This document shows, piece after piece, positions 27,091 to 35,131 of a stretch of 64,000 nt of DNA. The DNA is taken from the NCBI GenBank assembly GCA_017308575.1, contig JAFKEQ010000007.1, forward strand, positions 1 to 64,000, written 5' to 3'. The notes below the pieces were generated by a model. It worked only from the letters and a program-made list of their open reading frames with translations. It was not told where the DNA came from and did not search any database. Positions within the stretch are counted from its first letter, which is position 1. Every line of letters starts with the position of its first letter. The DNA comes from Afipia sp. GTDB lineage: Bacteria > Pseudomonadota > Alphaproteobacteria > Rhizobiales > Xanthobacteraceae. A program made the translations under genes and the position numbers.

Positions 27091-29142
27091 TTATGCCGCC
27101 CGGATGTTCGCCATGAAGCGGTCCAGTTCCTGACGGAGTCGCGTGCTTTCGACCGCCAGCGTCTGCGCAGAGTTCAACACCTCGCCGGAAGCCGTCCCGG
27201 TCTCGCCTGCGCCGCGATTGACCTCGGAGATGTTTCCGGCGATTTCCGCCGTGCCGCTCGCGGCGTTCTGCACGCTATGAGCGATCTCCGTCGTCGCATT
27301 GCCCTGCTGCTCGATCGACGCGGCGATGTTGCTGGCGATCTTCGAGATCTGGCCGATGGTCTCGCCGATTTCCTTGATGGCGAACACCGATTCCTGCGTC
27401 GCCTGCTGCATGCCGGTGATATGCGACGAAATCTCGTCCGTCGCCTTCGCGGTCTGGCTGGCCAGCGATTTCACCTCGGATGCGACCACCGCAAAGCCGC
27501 GCCCCGCCTCGCCGGCGCGAGCCGCCTCGATGGTGGCGTTAAGCGCAAGCAGGTTGGTCTGCTCGGCAATCGCGGTGATCAGCTTCACCACGTCGCCGAT
27601 CTGCTGGGCCGCGCGCGAGAGTTCGTTGATGCGGGTATCGGTAGCTTCCGCCTGCGACACCGCGGCCGCCGCGATCCGGCTCGACTCCTGAACCTGCCGT
27701 CCGATTTCGTGCACCGAAGCGGAGAGTTCTTCCGTCGCCGCGGCGACGGACTGCACGTTGGCGGAGGCCTCCTCGGAAGCGCTGGCAACCCGCCCCGTCA
27801 GTTCCTGCGTCGCATCCACCGTCCGCGTCAGCGTGGTCGCGGAGGCCTCGAGCTGCGTGGCCGACGACGACACGCTCGATACGATCACGCCGACCGCCGC
27901 CTCGAAGTCGTCGGCAAAGCGATGCAGCTCGGCGCTGCGCGCCGCCGTGGCCGATTTGCTTTGCACCTCGCGCGCCGCGGCATCTTCGCGCGCCTTGGCT
28001 ACAGCACGCACCTTAAAGTCTTCAACCGCGCTTGCCATCTCGCCGATCTCGTCCTTGCGGCCGAGGCCCGGCAGCACAACATCGAAGTTGCCGCTTGCGA
28101 GCTGACGCATCGCATCGCACATGCCAATCATCGGACGCGAGATTCCGCGGCCAAGCATCCATGCCAGCAACGCACCGAACGCAATTCCGGCGCCGCCGAG
28201 CACCGTCACGACATTTCCGGTCGAGTGGGCCGTATCGGAGGATTCCGCTGCGAGCTTCTCCTGCTGATTCAGCAAGGCGTCCTTCATCACCTTGGCTTCA
28301 AGGGTGATGGAGGCTGCGGCCTGGGTCATCTTGGTGGAAAGATCGTCGATCTTGGCCGTGTTCTCGACATACTTCAAAAACGCTGTGTGATAGGCCGAGA
28401 GCTGATCGATGAGATCGGTGACCTTCGGCTGCATATCAGCAGCTTCCGCGCCCAGCCCTCCCAGACTGTTCTTCAGCATCTGAAGCCGCGCCGTGGCGCT
28501 CGCGGCAACGGTCTTGTCAGGCCGCGCGACGAAATTGGTGATGTTCGAAGTGATCGAAATCGCCTGAGGAGCCAATTCCTTGATGGTCAACTGGAGCGAG
28601 GCCAATCCCGCCAGAGCAGCAGTGTCGCCGACGTCGTCAAGCTTGTACCTGATGACATTGCCGAGCCGGAGCAACTGGTTCGACACGATGGCAGCATTGT
28701 CGGTCTTGAGTGCGATGACGTCGCCGAACAGCGCGGAGAACTTGCGATAGCTGTCCGAAAGCGCCGTGATGCTGGCGCGGTTGTTGCCGGTCGCAACGCG
28801 CTCTGCGCGCTCGATGGCCCTTCCAAGGTCCGCCTGCGCGGTGCGTGCGGCCTGTTCGTCGGCCTGCTGGCCGCTCATCACGTAATATCGGGCCAGCAGT
28901 TGATAGGCCGCCAGTTCGCGGTCGATATCGCGGGCGGCATCGGTTTCGGCAACCACGCCCTGATAGGAGCGGATGCCATCGCCGATGCGCTCAAAGCTGA
29001 AGTGGGCCACGCCCATATTGATGGCGGAAAGGACCAGCACCGTCATGAACCCGAGCATGATCTTGGTGCGGAATCTGAGATTCGAGAAGAAGCCGGCTTT
29101 TGCTTTCTGTTTCGCGGACGTGCCCTTCTTGATCCAGCCCAT
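27091..29142 (-). CDS. Methyl-accepting chemotaxis protein
   Basis: 683 residues. After a basic cytoplasmic start, a first membrane helix (about 28-48) leads to a periplasmic helical sensor of about 260 residues (ARDIDRELAAYQLLARYYV), then a second membrane helix (VVTVLGGAGIAFGALLAWML) and a HAMP domain. The C-terminal signalling coiled coil has the hairpin tip EQTNLLALNATIEAARAGEA and GRGFAVVASEVKSLA. The protein relays a signal to CheA/CheW. The ATG at 29142 has GGGGA upstream; the TTG two codons earlier is less likely. It is monocistronic with a clear terminator. The ligand is unknown. Confidence 0.94.
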   Translation of the reverse strand: MGWIKKGTSAKQKAKAGFFSNLRFRTKIMLGFMTVLVLSAINMGVAHFSFERIGDGIRSYQGVVAETDAARDIDRELAAYQLLARYYVMSGQQADEQAARTAQADLGRAIERAERVATGNNRASITALSDSYRKFSALFGDVIALKTDNAAIVSNQLLRLGNVIRYKLDDVGDTAALAGLASLQLTIKELAPQAISITSNITNFVARPDKTVAASATARLQMLKNSLGGLGAEAADMQPKVTDLIDQLSAYHTAFLKYVENTAKIDDLSTKMTQAAASITLEAKVMKDALLNQQEKLAAESSDTAHSTGNVVTVLGGAGIAFGALLAWMLGRGISRPMIGMCDAMRQLASGNFDVVLPGLGRKDEIGEMASAVEDFKVRAVAKAREDAAAREVQSKSATAARSAELHRFADDFEAAVGVIVSSVSSSATQLEASATTLTRTVDATQELTGRVASASEEASANVQSVAAATEELSASVHEIGRQVQESSRIAAAAVSQAEATDTRINELSRAAQQIGDVVKLITAIAEQTNLLALNATIEAARAGEAGRGFAVVASEVKSLASQTAKATDEISSHITGMQQATQESVFAIKEIGETIGQISKIASNIAASIEQQGNATTEIAHSVQNAASGTAEIAGNISEVNRGAGETGTASGEVLNSAQTLAVESTRLRQELDRFMANIRAA

Positions 29143-29359
29143 TTCCAATTCCCCAAAAATTCTTTTTGCATGCCAACAGGCCAGCCGTGAGGGCTGGCCT
29201 GTTCGACGTGAAATAGTGAATCAAAGAGGATAACAGGTCGTAAACTCATACCTTGCGGGTCGCAAAATTGCCCGCATCGCGGGCATCCTGTCGCAATCGC
29301 AAGAAGCTCGGGCACGGCTTCCGGCAGGACAACCGAACGCGCGGGAAGACGTTAACAAA

Positions 29360-30499
29360 TCATTCCCAGCTCAGCGCGCCGCCATTCTGGTATTCGATGA
29401 CCCGCGTCTCGAAGAAGTTCTTCTCTTTCTTCAGGTCCATCGCTTCCGACATCCACGGGAACGGATTCTCCGTCTCGTCGAACACCCGCGTCAGGCCGAG
29501 TTGTGCGCAGCGCCGGTTGGCGATGAAGTGCATGTACTGCTCGCACAGCACAGCATTCAGCCCAAGGAAGCCGCGCGGCATGGTATCCCGGCCATAGGAG
29601 GCTTCCAGTTCGGCGGCTTCGCGAATCATGGCGCGCACCTCATCCTGGAATTTCGGCGTCCACAGATGCGGGTTCTCGATCTTGATCTGATTGATGACGT
29701 CGATGCCGAAGTTCAGGTGAATGGATTCGTCGCGCAGGATGTACTGGTACTGCTCGGCGATGCCGACCATCTTGTTGCGACGGCCAAGCGAAAGAATCTG
29801 GGCGAAGCCGGTGTAGAACCACATGCCCTCGAAGATCACGTAGAACGCGACGAGATCGCGCAAGAAAGCCTGATCCGCCTCGGGCGTGCCGGTCTTGAAG
29901 TCCGGATTGTCGAGGTTCTGCGTATGCTTGAGCGCCCACGCCGCCTTGTCGGTGATGGACGGCACCTCGCGGTACATATTGAACAGTTCGCCCTCGTCGA
30001 GGCCGAGGCTTTCGACGATGTACTGGAAGGTGTGGGTGTGCACCGCCTCCTCGAAGGCCTGCCGCAGCAAATACTGCCGGCATTCCGGATTGGTGAGGTG
30101 GCGATAAATCGCCAGCACGATGTTGTTGGCCACAAGGCTTTCGGACGCCGCGAAGAAACCAAGATTGCGCTTGATGGCACGGCGCTCATCCTCGGTCAGC
30201 CCATCGCGCGATTTCCACAGCGCGATATCGGCCTGCATGGAGACTTCGGTCGGCATCCAGTGATTGTTGCAGCCGGCGAGATACTTCTCCCATGCCCACT
30301 TGTATTTCAGCGGCAGAAGCTGATTGACGTCGGCGCGGCAGTTGATCATCGCCTTGTCGTCGACGGAGACGCGGCCGCCCTTGCGGTCGATCTCGCCGAG
30401 GCCCGTTGCGTCGGCAGGTGCAGCAGACCTGCCAGTCAGGATCGGCGGCAGATTGTTGATGGGCTTCGCGGATGAAGAGGTGTCGGACCAGTCGAGCAT
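29360..30499 (-). CDS. nrdB: Ribonucleotide reductase beta subunit, class Ic type
   Basis: 379 residues. Two diagnostic positions differ from standard class Ia proteins. The first metal ligand, Asp in E. coli, is Glu120 in NLGFFAASESLVANN. The radical tyrosine position is Phe158 in EEAVHTHTFQYIVESLG, aligned through Glu151 and His154. This Asp-to-Glu plus Tyr-to-Phe pair defines class Ic, first known in Chlamydia, which uses a Mn/Fe centre instead of a tyrosyl radical. Other ligands look normal (RDESIHLNFGIDVI). With NrdA it makes deoxyribonucleotides. It is downstream of nrdA, separated by a palindromic repeat, and should be under the same cobalamin riboswitch. Confidence 0.94.
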   Translation of the reverse strand: MLDWSDTSSSAKPINNLPPILTGRSAAPADATGLGEIDRKGGRVSVDDKAMINCRADVNQLLPLKYKWAWEKYLAGCNNHWMPTEVSMQADIALWKSRDGLTEDERRAIKRNLGFFAASESLVANNIVLAIYRHLTNPECRQYLLRQAFEEAVHTHTFQYIVESLGLDEGELFNMYREVPSITDKAAWALKHTQNLDNPDFKTGTPEADQAFLRDLVAFYVIFEGMWFYTGFAQILSLGRRNKMVGIAEQYQYILRDESIHLNFGIDVINQIKIENPHLWTPKFQDEVRAMIREAAELEASYGRDTMPRGFLGLNAVLCEQYMHFIANRRCAQLGLTRVFDETENPFPWMSEAMDLKKEKNFFETRVIEYQNGGALSWE

Positions 30500-30532
30500 G
30501 GGAGATATCTTTCGGATTCGGTGTTGACGGTT

Positions 30533-30614
30533 CGTCATTGCGAGGAGGCAAAGCCGACGAAGCAATCCAGTCTCTTTTGTCGCCGTGGATTGCTTCGCTT
30601 CGCTCGCAATGACG
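30533..30614. repeat. Dispersed palindromic repeat, family B, copy 2
   Basis: CGTCATTGCGAGGAGGCAAA and its mirrored end TCGCTCGCAATGACG flank AGCAATCCAG ... GTGGATTGCTTCGCT. It matches the unit at 12514-12601. It fills the gap between nrdA and nrdB, where its hairpin could tune the amount of beta subunit message. Confidence 0.8.
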
Positions 30615-30622
30615 CTGAAGCG

Positions 30623-33556
30623 CTACTGACACGCCTCGCAATCGGGATTGTCGATCGAGCACGCCAAGGCTTCAGAGAAATCCTTCGGCGCCGCCGACTG
30701 CGGCACGACGATCGGCTGGTTGACCGGCATCGCCGCCAGCGAAGACGACGACACCGCATTGAGTTTGCCGTCGGTGCCCTTGAGCGTGGACTTCTCCACG
30801 TGAGTAGCGCTGCGCGAACGCAGGTAATACGTGGTCTTCAGACCGCGACTCCACGCAAGGCGATACAGTTGATCGAGCTTCTTGCCCGATGGATTGGCGA
30901 TGTAGAGGTTGAGCGACTGCGCCTGATCGATCCACTTCTGGCGGCGGGCCGCCGCCTCGATCAGCCAGGAACTGTCGATCTCGAACGCCGTGGCGTAGAG
31001 CTGCTTCAGGTCATCCGGCACGCGGTCGATGGAACCGACGCTGCCGTCGAAATACTTCATATCCGACACCATCACCTCGTCCCACAGTCCGCGCGTTTTC
31101 AGATCGCGAACGAGGAACTCGTTCACTTCGGTGAAATCGCCGGACATGTTGGATTTGACATAAAGGTTCTGGTAGGCGGGCTCGATCGACTGCGCCACGC
31201 CGCAGATATTGGAGATCGTCGCCGTCGGCGCGATCGCCATCACGTTGGAGTTGCGCATGCCGTGAGTGGTCACGCGGCCACGCAGGCTGCCCCAGTCCAG
31301 CGTCTGCGAACGATCCATCTCAAGACAGCCGCGCGCGTCGGCCAGAATTTCGATGGAGTCGATCGGCAGGATGCCCCTGCTCCACAGCGAACCGTTGAAC
31401 GACGCATAGGCGCCGCGCTCCATGGCGAGATCGACCGACGCCGAAATGGTATGGAAGGCGATCGCTTCCATGCTGGTGTCGGCGAACGCAACCGCCGCGT
31501 CCGAGGCCATCGGAATACGCAGCGCATGCAGCGCATCCTGGAAGCCCATCAGGCCGAGACCGACCGGACGATGCTTGAGGTTGGAGCGGCGTGCCTCAGG
31601 AATGGTGTAGAAATTGATGTCGATCACATTGTCGAGCATCCGCATCGCAGTGGAGATCGTGCGCTTCAGCCGCGCGTGATCGATCCCGCCGTCGCTGACA
31701 TGGTTGAGCAGGTTGACCGAACCGAGGTTGCACACCGCCACTTCATCGTCGGAGGTGTTGAGCGTGATTTCGGTGCAGAGATTCGACGAGTGGATGACGC
31801 CGGTGTGCTGTTGCGGCGAGCGCAGGTTGCACGGATCCTTGAACGTGATCCACGGATGACCGGTCTCGAACAGCATGGTCAGCATGCGCCGCCACAGGTC
31901 GGTGGCGCGCAGGGTCTTGAACACGCGCATCTCGCCGCGCGCAGCCTTCGCCTCGTAAAAGGCGTAGCGTTCGGCAAATGCCTTGCCGTAAAGATCGTGC
32001 AGGTCCGGCGTCTCGTCCGGCGAGAACAGCGTCCATTCGCCATCCGCTTCGACACGCTGCATGAACAGGTCCGGCACCCAGTTGGCGGTGTTCATGTCGT
32101 GGGTGCGGCGGCGGTCGTCGCCGGTGTTCTTGCGCAGATCGAGGAATTCCTCGATGTCCACATGCCAGGTCTCGAGATAGGCGCAGACCGCGCCCTTGCG
32201 CTTTCCGCCCTGATTGACCGCGATGGCGGTGTCGTTGGCGACTTTCAGGAACGGCACCACGCCCTGACTCTCGCCGTTGGTGCCCTTGATGTGTGCACCG
32301 AGGCCGCGCACGCGTGTCCAGTCGTTGCCGAGGCCGCCGGAATATTTGGCCAGCAGCGCGTTGTCCTTCACCGACTTGAAGATTCCGTCGAGATCGTCCG
32401 CCACCGTGGTGAGGAAGCAGCTCGAAAGCTGCGGCCGCAGCGTGCCGGAATTGAACAGCGTCGGCGTCGAGGCCATGAAGTCGAACGACGACAAGAGATT
32501 ATAGAATTCGATGGCGCGGGTTTCGCGGTCGATCTCGCGCACGGCGAGTCCCATGGCGACGCGCATGAAGAAGGCCTGCGGCAGCTCGATGCGGTTGCCG
32601 TCGTTGTGCAGGAAGTAGCGGTCATACAGCGTCTGCAGGCCGAGGAACTGGAACGACAGGTCGCGCTCCGGCTTCAACGCCGCGGCGATGCGCTTGAGAT
32701 CGAAACGGCCAAGCTCGGGGTCGAGCAGTTCAGCTTCGATTCCCGCCTTCACATAGGCCGGGAAGTAATCCGGATAGCGCTCCGCCATGTCGGCCTGCGA
32801 CGCGTTGATCGGCATGCCGTGTACGAACGACAAAACTTCGGTGCGCAGCTTGTCGAGCAGCAGGCGCGCGCTGACATAGGCGTAGTTCGGCTCCTGCTCC
32901 ACCAGCGTGCGCGCCGCCATGATGCCGGCGAGCGCCAGTTCGTCCTGGCTGATGCCGTCATAGAGATTGCGCTTGGTTTCGGCGAGCACGGGTGCAGCAT
33001 CGACGCCGTCGAGATTGGCGCAGGCTTCCTGGATGATGTTGGTGAGACGCGCGGTGTCGAGCGGCACCTTGGTGCCGTTCGACAGCGTCATCTGCAATTG
33101 CGGCCCGGCCGGCGCCTTGGCGGTCTGCGCGGCTTCTTCCTCGGCGCGCTGGCGGGAACGCTCCTCGCGATAGAGCACGTAAGCACGGGCGACCTTGTGA
33201 TGCTCGCTGCGCATCAGCGCGAGTTCGACCTGATCCTGTACGTCCTCGATATGGAAAGTACGACCCTCGCCGATCCGGCGAGTCAGCGCGCTGACCACCT
33301 CATTGGTCAGTTGCTCGATCACCTCATGCACGCGCCGCGACGCCGCCGCCGAATGTCCCTCGACGGCAAGGAACGCTTTCGTCATCGCCACTGAAATCTT
33401 GGAGGCATCGAACGGAGACACCGTGCCATTGCGGCGGATCACCTGCAGCGGCGGCTCCGCTGCGGGGTTTGCCAGCGACTCGGAACGCAACTGAATGAGT
33501 GGAGCGGATTTGGCGGCTTCGCGTTCGAGAGACAGTTGGCCAAAAGATTCGGACAT
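30623..33556 (-). CDS. nrdA: Ribonucleoside-diphosphate reductase alpha subunit
   Basis: 977 residues, longer than the E. coli enzyme because it carries two N-terminal ATP-cone domains: about 37-133 (LQVIRRNGTVSPFDASKISV) and about 153-238 (LQMTLSNGTKVPLDTARLTN). The catalytic barrel follows (NSGTLRPQLSSCFLTTV, NTANWVPDLFMQRVEADGEW, LCTEITLNTSDDEVAVCNLG), and the tail ends in CEACQ, the redox cysteine pair. Both substrate-site cysteines are present. The ATG at 33556 follows GGGGT. A cobalamin riboswitch lies upstream on the same strand, so expression should fall when B12 is plentiful. Confidence 0.96.
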   Translation of the reverse strand: MSESFGQLSLEREAAKSAPLIQLRSESLANPAAEPPLQVIRRNGTVSPFDASKISVAMTKAFLAVEGHSAAASRRVHEVIEQLTNEVVSALTRRIGEGRTFHIEDVQDQVELALMRSEHHKVARAYVLYREERSRQRAEEEAAQTAKAPAGPQLQMTLSNGTKVPLDTARLTNIIQEACANLDGVDAAPVLAETKRNLYDGISQDELALAGIMAARTLVEQEPNYAYVSARLLLDKLRTEVLSFVHGMPINASQADMAERYPDYFPAYVKAGIEAELLDPELGRFDLKRIAAALKPERDLSFQFLGLQTLYDRYFLHNDGNRIELPQAFFMRVAMGLAVREIDRETRAIEFYNLLSSFDFMASTPTLFNSGTLRPQLSSCFLTTVADDLDGIFKSVKDNALLAKYSGGLGNDWTRVRGLGAHIKGTNGESQGVVPFLKVANDTAIAVNQGGKRKGAVCAYLETWHVDIEEFLDLRKNTGDDRRRTHDMNTANWVPDLFMQRVEADGEWTLFSPDETPDLHDLYGKAFAERYAFYEAKAARGEMRVFKTLRATDLWRRMLTMLFETGHPWITFKDPCNLRSPQQHTGVIHSSNLCTEITLNTSDDEVAVCNLGSVNLLNHVSDGGIDHARLKRTISTAMRMLDNVIDINFYTIPEARRSNLKHRPVGLGLMGFQDALHALRIPMASDAAVAFADTSMEAIAFHTISASVDLAMERGAYASFNGSLWSRGILPIDSIEILADARGCLEMDRSQTLDWGSLRGRVTTHGMRNSNVMAIAPTATISNICGVAQSIEPAYQNLYVKSNMSGDFTEVNEFLVRDLKTRGLWDEVMVSDMKYFDGSVGSIDRVPDDLKQLYATAFEIDSSWLIEAAARRQKWIDQAQSLNLYIANPSGKKLDQLYRLAWSRGLKTTYYLRSRSATHVEKSTLKGTDGKLNAVSSSSLAAMPVNQPIVVPQSAAPKDFSEALACSIDNPDCEACQ

Positions 33557-33655
33557 CGGCAGACCCCGTGCATGTTGCAATTTTTGGGGGGCTTGGGCCG
33601 AAGGACGCCGCGGAACAGCCGGCATCAACCGGCAGCGCTGCAAGCGACCGCCGGA

Positions 33656-33673
33656 CACCCCGCCCGTGGACGT
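33656..33673 (-). promoter_or_regulatory. Sequence after the nrdA riboswitch shared with the metE leader
   Basis: Read leftward this is ACGTCCACGGGCGGGGTG, identical to 35026-35043 in the metE leader, and the match continues loosely through a GTCGCTTGC block. It directly follows the aptamer and is probably the switching segment. It has no U run. Confidence 0.6.
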
Positions 33674-33682
33674 TTTTGTGTG

Positions 33683-33860
33683 ACGGCAGTTCTTCTGGCT
33701 TGCGGGTCGACGCCGATGTCCGCCTTCCCAGAGCTTCCGCTCCAGTGGCATCGATGGACAAAGGCTTACCGCTTACAGTTGCGGGGGCAGCGCCGGAATC
33801 GCTGCAACGATTTGCAGCTCACCGGACTTCTCTCTTAGCTACCATGTCTTGCGGCAGGGT
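33683..33860 (-). ncRNA. Cobalamin riboswitch upstream of nrdA
   Basis: On the leftward strand the conserved blocks appear in order: GTCCGGTGAGC, GCGCTGCCCCCGCAACTGTA then AGCGG, GATGCCACTGG, CTGGGAAGGCGG, and the B12 box GCCAGAAGAACTGCC. These match the cobalamin aptamer core, including the junction GCCACTG/GGGAAGG and the box needed for kissing-loop formation. The aptamer ends about 127 nt before the nrdA start. I see no intrinsic terminator after it, so control may act on translation or Rho. Confidence 0.9.
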
Positions 33861-33919
33861 AGACCGTAACGGCTACATCTGGTGGCGAACGGACAACGAA
33901 GTCAACAACGGAGTCATCC

Positions 33920-34105
33920 ATGTCCCCGTTTTCCCCGAACCACCAGAGCCGCTTGCGGTTTTTCGACCCTACGGTCCGGTTCCTCGACTGCGCCCTGCCC
34001 CCTTCAGAACGTCCCGACGCTTTCAAGGTCGAATCAGGTGAACTTTACGGATCGGCCGCCTCCCACTACATAACGTCCCGAACTCAACTGATCGGCACAC
34101 CATGA
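33920..34105 (+). CDS. Possible small protein coupled to queH
   Basis: A 61-codon frame beginning MSPFSPNHQSRLRFFD. It has GGAG 6 nt before its ATG, and its TGA overlaps the queH ATG (ATGA), while queH lacks a ribosome site of its own. That arrangement suggests translational coupling. I recognise no domain. Codon use is less GC-biased at third positions than the neighbours. It could instead be a leader frame that only delivers ribosomes to queH. Confidence 0.4.
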   Translation: MSPFSPNHQSRLRFFDPTVRFLDCALPPSERPDAFKVESGELYGSAASHYITSRTQLIGTP

Positions 34106-34782
34106 ATGACTTTGTGCGTCCCGTTTTGAATCCGCCCGGTGGCCACAAGAAGGTGCTGCTGCATTCGTGCTGCGCGCCCTGCTCCGGCGAAGTCATGGAA
34201 GCGATGCTTGCTTCGGGCGTCGATTACACGATCTTTTTCTACAATCCGAACATCCATCCGGAACGCGAGTATCTGCTGCGCAAGGACGAGAACGTTCGCT
34301 TCGCCGAGAAGCACAACGTTCCCTTCGTCGATGCGGATTACGACAAGGACAACTGGTTCGCCCGCGCCAAAGGCATGGAGTGGGAGCCCGAGCGCGGCAT
34401 CCGCTGCACCATGTGTTTCGACATGCGATTCGAGCGCACCGCGCTCTATGCCCACGAGCACGGCTTCCCGGTCATCACCAGTTCGCTCGGCATCTCGCGC
34501 TGGAAGAACATGACGCAGATCAACGATTGCGGGAAGCGCGCCGCTGGCCGCTACGACGGCTTGTCCTACTGGGATTACAACTGGCGCAAGGGCGGCGGCT
34601 CCGCGCGCATGATCGAAATCAGCAAGCGCGAAGAATTCTATCAGCAGGAATATTGCGGCTGCGTCTATTCGCTCCGTGACACCAACGCCCATCGCCGCGA
34701 AATGGGCCGCGGGCCGATCGAACTCGGCGTCCAGTATTACGGACGGCCCACCACCTCCACCGAGCCAAACGGCGAGGAATGA
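34102..34782 (+). CDS. queH: Epoxyqueuosine reductase QueH
   Basis: 226 residues of the DUF208 family now known as QueH. Cysteine motifs are CCAPC (Cys23, Cys24, Cys27), CTMC (Cys102, Cys105) and CGC (Cys185, Cys187), which hold the iron-sulfur and second metal sites and the redox pair. The block FFYNPNIHPEREYLLRK is typical. QueH reduces epoxyqueuosine to queuosine in tRNA without cobalamin, replacing the B12-dependent QueG. No riboswitch motif is seen on its strand upstream. It lies between the riboswitch-controlled nrdA and metE genes. Confidence 0.92.
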   Translation: MNDFVRPVLNPPGGHKKVLLHSCCAPCSGEVMEAMLASGVDYTIFFYNPNIHPEREYLLRKDENVRFAEKHNVPFVDADYDKDNWFARAKGMEWEPERGIRCTMCFDMRFERTALYAHEHGFPVITSSLGISRWKNMTQINDCGKRAAGRYDGLSYWDYNWRKGGGSARMIEISKREEFYQQEYCGCVYSLRDTNAHRREMGRGPIELGVQYYGRPTTSTEPNGEE

Positions 34783-34798
34783 GTGGGCAACATCCCTT

Positions 34799-34804
34799 TT
34801 GACG
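34799..34804 (+). promoter_or_regulatory. Possible -35 element for metE
   Basis: TTGACG lies about 40 nt before the riboswitch aptamer, straight after the queH stop. A matching -10 is not clear, so this is only a pointer to where the metE leader may begin. Confidence 0.25.
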
Positions 34805-34837
34805 GGTGTCGGCAGGCTCACTAACTAAGCTCTATCG

Positions 34838-35015
34838 TGGTTCTTCCGGTCTTTCGGGACCGGAAGCTAAGAGGGAATTCGGTGAGCGGACGTGATCCGC
34901 AATGCCGGAGCTGCCCCCGCAACTGTAAGCGGCGAGCCTTGTCCATTGATGCCACTGCGGCGTGAGCCGTGGGAAGGCGGATGCGGCTGTGACCCGTGAG
35001 CCAGGAGACCTGCCC
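34838..35015 (+). ncRNA. Cobalamin riboswitch upstream of metE
   Basis: Conserved blocks in order: ATTCGGTGAGCGG, GAGCTGCCCCCGCAACTGTA then AGCGG, GATGCCACTGCGG, GTGGGAAGGCGG and the B12 box GAGCCAGGAGACCTGCC. The 5' part holds a stable CTTCCGGTC/GACCGGAAG hairpin. The aptamer ends about 117 nt before the metE start. Control of metE by B12 is a well-known theme, because MetH does the same reaction with cobalamin. Confidence 0.95.
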
Positions 35016-35025
35016 CGATCATAGT

Positions 35026-35043
35026 ACGTCCACGGGCGGGGTG
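35026..35043 (+). promoter_or_regulatory. Sequence after the metE riboswitch shared with the nrdA leader
   Basis: ACGTCCACGGGCGGGGTG is identical to the segment following the nrdA aptamer. Conservation outside the aptamer suggests a common switching mechanism. No U run follows. Confidence 0.6.
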
Positions 35044-35131
35044 CTCCGGTGTGTCGCTTGCGAGAGGACGGCACCGCCGTTGCTGTTGTTCGCGCATGTC
35101 CGGCCCTGCCCCCACATTACGGGGTTTGCCG

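Noticed and set aside
27277..29190. Open frame of 637 codons antisense to the chemoreceptor
   Set aside because: No recognisable domain; the opposite frame is a clear methyl-accepting protein.
30521..33394. Open frame of 957 codons antisense to nrdA
   Set aside because: It mirrors the third-position GC bias of nrdA, is rich in Arg and His, and has no family resemblance or ribosome site. The nrdA frame is certain.
33836..34101. A third cobalamin riboswitch, on the queH strand
   Set aside because: I looked for GCCACTG, GGGAAGG and the B12 box in the rightward direction before queH and found none. Only the leftward copy is present.
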